Positions 63,199-64,000 of a DNA stretch of 64,000 bases are shown in pieces; position 1 is the stretch's first letter, and every line of letters starts with the position of its first letter. The translations under genes and the position numbers were made by a program. The notes below the pieces were generated by a model that did no database searches, was not told the DNA's origin, and saw only the letters and a program-made list of their open reading frames with translations. Source of the DNA: Chitinophaga polysaccharea (GTDB lineage: Bacteria; Bacteroidota; Bacteroidia; Chitinophagales; Chitinophagaceae); the NCBI RefSeq assembly GCF_902150045.1, contig NZ_CABFVU010000001.1, positions 434,001 to 498,000 of the forward strand, in the 5' to 3' direction.

Positions 63199-64000
63199 TT
63201 ATTGAAGCGTTACTTTTATGATACCGGTGATAGCAGGCAATGTGGTGAAAGCATTGGGATTGGGCACTTCTTCAATTACTTTGCTTTCTTCCAGCGGGGT
63301 GCCTGCCAGGTTAAATTGCGTGATGCCTGCTCCGGGGAATTGATTCACGGCAGTACCATCATCGTAAAGCGCAACAGAAGAAGATATATCGCCTTTCTGA
63401 GTTGCATCAACGCCGTTATCTTTTGAAGCGAAGAACCAGTCGTTAGAGAACCCATACATAGTAGCAATGGCTATCCTGTCGCCTTTAGCTACTTTCAGTT
63501 GCTGCGAAACACTGCTGCCGGCCTGACCGCCTGCTTTTGGCAACAATACGGTAGAATTAGCTGCCGGTAATATATAGACCTCCTTTACACCACTTACCGT
63601 TTTAAGATATGCCGCGAGCCCGCTGGCATCTCCTTTCTGCGCCAGTTCCTTTAATCCTTTGCCACGGTCATTCTCCCCTGTTTTATAAATGGGATTATCG
63701 ATACCGTTATACACCACTACCAATACCGGTGAAAGGGGCGTAAAAATGCCTGTTTGCCCTTTAATATATTCGCCAAGAATACTGTTATCACCCATTTCGG
63801 CAATGTTTGTCAACCCGTTTGCAGTGGGTTTACCTGCTTCAAATAATGGATTGGGATTTAGCAGGTTTCCCCCGGCGATGTATGAAATGGCCCATACGCC
63901 CGGGCTGAATGGCGTTGGATTGGAAGTGCCCCCGGAAGTATTCTTTATCGTTATCGTAAAGGTGGAATTACCCTCATAGTGAAGCGTTGTTTTCATCAGG
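63199..64000 (-). CDS. Spondin domain-containing protein, N-terminus outside window
   Basis: At least 265 residues; the frame stays open past 63996 to the window edge, so the start and any signal peptide are missing. A spondin-N fold is indicated by FTITIKNTSG, PGVWAISYIAGG, LFEAGKPTANGLTNIAEMGD and VAKGDRIAIATMYGFSNDWF, followed by SSVALYDDGTAVNQFPG. Two sequential copies of the fold's key blocks can be seen (about 10-95 and 135-265). Bacterial spondin proteins are secreted or surface proteins of poorly known function. It is probably co-transcribed with the peroxiredoxin-like gene. Confidence 0.82.
   Translation of the reverse strand, partial: LMKTTLHYEGNSTFTITIKNTSGGTSNPTPFSPGVWAISYIAGGNLLNPNPLFEAGKPTANGLTNIAEMGDNSILGEYIKGQTGIFTPLSPVLVVVYNGIDNPIYKTGENDRGKGLKELAQKGDASGLAAYLKTVSGVKEVYILPAANSTVLLPKAGGQAGSSVSQQLKVAKGDRIAIATMYGFSNDWFFASKDNGVDATQKGDISSSVALYDDGTAVNQFPGAGITQFNLAGTPLEESKVIEEVPNPNAFTTLPAITGIIKVTLQ

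Noticed and set aside
1-64000. CRISPR arrays, tRNA and rRNA genes
   Set aside because: No regularly spaced repeat array and no tRNA or rRNA signatures were seen on reading both strands.

Overview
The window looks like chromosomal DNA from a member of the Bacteroidota, most likely a Chitinophagaceae relative of Chitinophaga. The evidence is four SusC/SusD pairs, three ECF sigma/FecR anti-sigma pairs, an ISAon1-type transposase, a Bacteroidota-type tyrosine integrase relic, lipoproteins with Cys-Lys-Lys or Cys-Arg-Lys after the lipobox, and no clear Shine-Dalgarno sequences. The species assignment is inference from gene content.

Layout. 1-4.7 kb is a scarred region: an insertion sequence running off the left edge, a multiply frameshifted integrase pseudogene, a lone GH18 lipoprotein, and fragments of a serine protease and possibly another gene. 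4.7-9.2 kb holds ordinary genes: an ectoine-type aspartate kinase without ectABC, a membrane-anchored winged-helix regulator divergent from a small secreted protein, and small envelope proteins. 9.2-23.3 kb is locus 1. A divergent AraC regulator faces a ketose 3-epimerase-like enzyme, an enolase-superfamily dehydratase, a VOC protein, a 2-hydroxyacid dehydrogenase, a ThuA protein, a very large SGNH/beta-propeller/HEAT/cytochrome c lipoprotein, and SusC/SusD. This is best read as uptake plus an oxidative or isomerising route for a sugar or sugar acid. No glycoside hydrolase is present.

24-34.8 kb is locus 2: ECF sigma, FecR, an aberrant SusC with a plug insertion, SusD, a DUF1735/discoidin surface lipoprotein, a trypsin-like protease with a CxxCxxC motif, and an FG-GAP protein. 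With a protease and no glycosidase, it may target protein or glycoprotein. 34.9-42.5 kb holds an epoxide hydrolase, an NDH-2-type oxidoreductase, a methyltransferase relic and a TetR-SDR-DHA2 MFS-glycosyltransferase cassette. Near-identical palindromes lie before the first three cassette genes and identify the probable TetR operator.

42.7-52.8 kb is locus 3: ECF sigma, FecR, STN-SusC, SusD and a GH2 enzyme with a discoidin domain. 52.7-60.6 kb is locus 4: an ECF sigma divergent from its FecR, STN-SusC, SusD and a secreted endonuclease/exonuclease/phosphatase-family enzyme. 60.6-64 kb (minus strand) holds DUF72, AraC, peroxiredoxin-like and spondin-domain genes, the last cut by the window edge.

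The three SusC proteins with an N-terminal STN domain are exactly the three paired with sigma/FecR genes. The SusC without STN sits with the AraC regulator. This fits trans-envelope signalling in loci 2-4 and one-component control in locus 1. The least conventional parts are locus 2, the oxidative locus 1 with its fused cytochrome lipoprotein, and the TetR operator set.
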